DNA of 6,840 bases. It comes from an uncultured Hyphomicrobiales bacterium (GTDB lineage: Bacteria > Pseudomonadota > Alphaproteobacteria > Rhizobiales > Beijerinckiaceae). The notes beneath the pieces were generated by a model that saw only the letters and a list, made by a program, of their open reading frames with translations, was not told the DNA's origin and made no database searches. This document shows, piece by piece, positions 5,915 through 6,840 of this stretch. The stretch covers positions 1 to 6,840 of the forward strand of contig CAIVAX010000063.1 in assembly GCA_903903935.1 (NCBI GenBank). The letters are read 5' to 3'. Position numbers and translations under genes: made by a program. Positions within the stretch are counted from its first letter, which is position 1, and every line of letters starts with the position of its first letter.

Positions 5915-6498
5915 CAGGGCGACAGGCTCCGGCTGCCAGGCTTGATGGCTGGCAAAGCCGCTAATTCGGGCGGCAGATTGTCCGGCGCATAATCGGGAAT
6001 ATCGAGCGTCGCTAACGCCACACGCGGCACTCCAATATCGGCCCGACCATTGGAGCGATCAATCAAACAAGCTGCCCCGACAATGTCACCGGGATAGGGA
6101 CGAATGGCCTCCAGCGTTTCGCGATAAGACAGGCCCGTAGTCAAAATATCATCGACGACCAAAACGCGCGCCCCTTTGGGAATATCAAAGCCGCGCCGCA
6201 ACACAAATTTGCCCGCCTCGCGCTCGACAAAGATCGATTTTGCTTTGAGATGACGCGCTGTTTCATAGCCAGGCACAATGCCACCCACCGCCGGGGAGAC
6301 AACAATATCAATCTTGCCAAAAGTCGCCTCAACCTTTTGCGCCAAAGCGCGGCACAGCCGCTCTGTGCGATCGGGATACATGAAGACAAACATCTTCTGC
6401 AGAAAGATCGAACTCCGGCGCCCGGAAGTGAGAATGAAATGTCCGTTCAGCAGAGCCCCTGCCCCGCGAAATTCGTCCAGAACCTCTTCTTGTGTCAT
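5914..6498 (-). CDS. pyrE: Orotate phosphoribosyltransferase
   Basis: PyrE joins orotate to PRPP to give orotidine 5'-phosphate, the fifth step of de novo pyrimidine synthesis. The 194-residue product carries the N-terminal [20 protein letters not shown] segment, [14 protein letters not shown], the FVERE...LRRGF flexible-loop region (from about 90), and the PRPP-binding [11 protein letters not shown] (112-122) with the acidic pair Asp116-Asp117. This loop type and length are those of the alphaproteobacterial PyrE group. The ATG at 6496-6498 is chosen because GAGGAG lies 6 bases upstream. The open frame continues 11 codons further (to 6531), but that part overlaps the end of the ABC gene and does not look like PyrE. 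No attenuator or leader peptide is visible in the 19 bases upstream, so any pyrimidine control would have to act further up. Confidence 0.96.
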   Translation of the reverse strand: MTQEEVLDEFRGAGALLNGHFILTSGRRSSIFLQKMFVFMYPDRTERLCRALAQKVEATFGKIDIVVSPAVGGIVPGYETARHLKAKSIFVEREAGKFVLRRGFDIPKGARVLVVDDILTTGLSYRETLEAIRPYPGDIVGAACLIDRSNGRADIGVPRVALATLDIPDYAPDNLPPELAALPAIKPGSRSLSP

Positions 6499-6504
6499 CC
6501 CGCA

Positions 6505-6510
6505 CTCCTC
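6505..6510 (-). promoter_or_regulatory. Ribosome binding site of pyrE, deciding its start
   Basis: GAGGAG on the minus strand lies 6 bases before the ATG at 6496-6498. It is a strong site at ideal distance, which settles the start against the longer open frame. Confidence 0.8.
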
Positions 6511-6517
6511 AACCCAA

Positions 6518-6840
6518 CTATTCCGCAGCATCCGAAATCAGGCCTGAACCCAGCTGCGTCTCCAGCAAATGGCGATAGACGCCGCCCGGTCGGCGCGCAA
6601 GCTCCTCATGCGTGCCATCCTCAACAATACGCCCATGGTCAAACACCAAAATGCGATCAAGCTGCTGGATCGTCGACAGACGATGGGCAATGACCAAAGT
6701 GGTGCGCGCCGTGGTGAGCGTTTCCATCGCCTCGCGAATATAACGCTCAGACAAGGAATCGAGACTCGATGTTGCCTCATCAAGGATCAGCACGGGCGTA
6801 TCAGCCAGAATAGCGCGGGCAATCGCCACGCGCTGGCGCT
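6518..6840 (-). CDS. ABC exporter, C-terminal end of the ATPase domain (partial)
   Basis: The frame enters from the right edge and ends at TAG (6518-6520); about 106 residues are visible. It begins in [11 protein letters not shown], the tail of the ABC signature region, and continues with Walker B and D-loop ([12 protein letters not shown]), the H-loop (LVIAHRLST) and a typical ending ([20 protein letters not shown]). These belong to ATPase domains of the exporter class in which membrane and ATPase domains are fused (ABCB/MsbA-like), inferred from the [25 protein letters not shown] pattern as a whole. Walker A and any membrane domain lie outside the window, so substrate and name stay open: lipid A flippase, multidrug or peptide exporter are all possible. 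The gene is probably co-transcribed with pyrE, whose ATG is 19 bases downstream. Confidence 0.9.
   Translation of the reverse strand, partial: RQRVAIARAILADTPVLILDEATSSLDSLSERYIREAMETLTTARTTLVIAHRLSTIQQLDRILVFDHGRIVEDGTHEELARRPGGVYRHLLETQLGSGLISDAAE

Noticed and set aside
1..6840. Search by eye for CRISPR arrays, tRNA/rRNA genes, insertion sequences, attachment sites or toxin-antitoxin pairs
   Set aside because: None seen. Nearly every base from 153 to 6840 belongs to a conserved gene or a short junction, leaving no room for such elements except the 156-base gap, which shows none.

Overview
The window is a tightly packed, almost entirely minus-strand block of housekeeping genes from an alphaproteobacterium. 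The lineage call rests on gene order (pyrE, pdxJ, acpS, lepB, rnc, era, recO), on the alphaproteobacterial type of PyrE (a VERE...LRRGF segment) and on the RecO N-terminus (DWQDEG...RHGETAMIVEVMTREHGRH). By eye the DNA is moderately GC-rich. The order or genus cannot be fixed from this sequence alone.

Layout, in the direction of transcription (right to left): the C-terminal end of an ABC exporter (6518-6840, runs off the window); pyrE, pyrimidine synthesis (5914-6498); pdxJ, vitamin B6 synthesis (5143-5901); acpS, activation of acyl carrier protein (4728-5129); a 156-base gap holding a candidate promoter (4572-4727); lepB, signal peptidase I (3774-4571); rnc, RNase III (3023-3772); era, ribosome-assembly GTPase (2131-3030); a 12-helix MFS transporter resembling YnfM (909-2129); and recO, recombinational repair (153-902). 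At the far left the last 48 codons of a plus-strand frame end at 145, convergent with recO.

The genes are metabolically unrelated but share growth-linked functions: nucleotide and cofactor supply, lipid synthesis, protein export, rRNA processing, ribosome maturation and DNA repair. Distances are 19, 12, 13, 156, 1, -8, 1 and 6 bases in transcription order, so there are probably one or two transcripts. From lepB to recO each gene begins at or overlaps the stop codon of the one before, three times with a TTG or GTG start, which suggests translational coupling.

I find no CRISPR array, mobile element, tRNA, rRNA or defence system, and nothing that amounts to a new biological system. The points most worth a second look are the MFS gene set between era and recO, the run of non-ATG coupled starts, a Ser-Leu in place of Ser-Met at the signal peptidase active site, a Gln at a normally acidic position in RNase III, and the unidentified convergent gene at the left edge with a possible terminator lying inside the end of recO.
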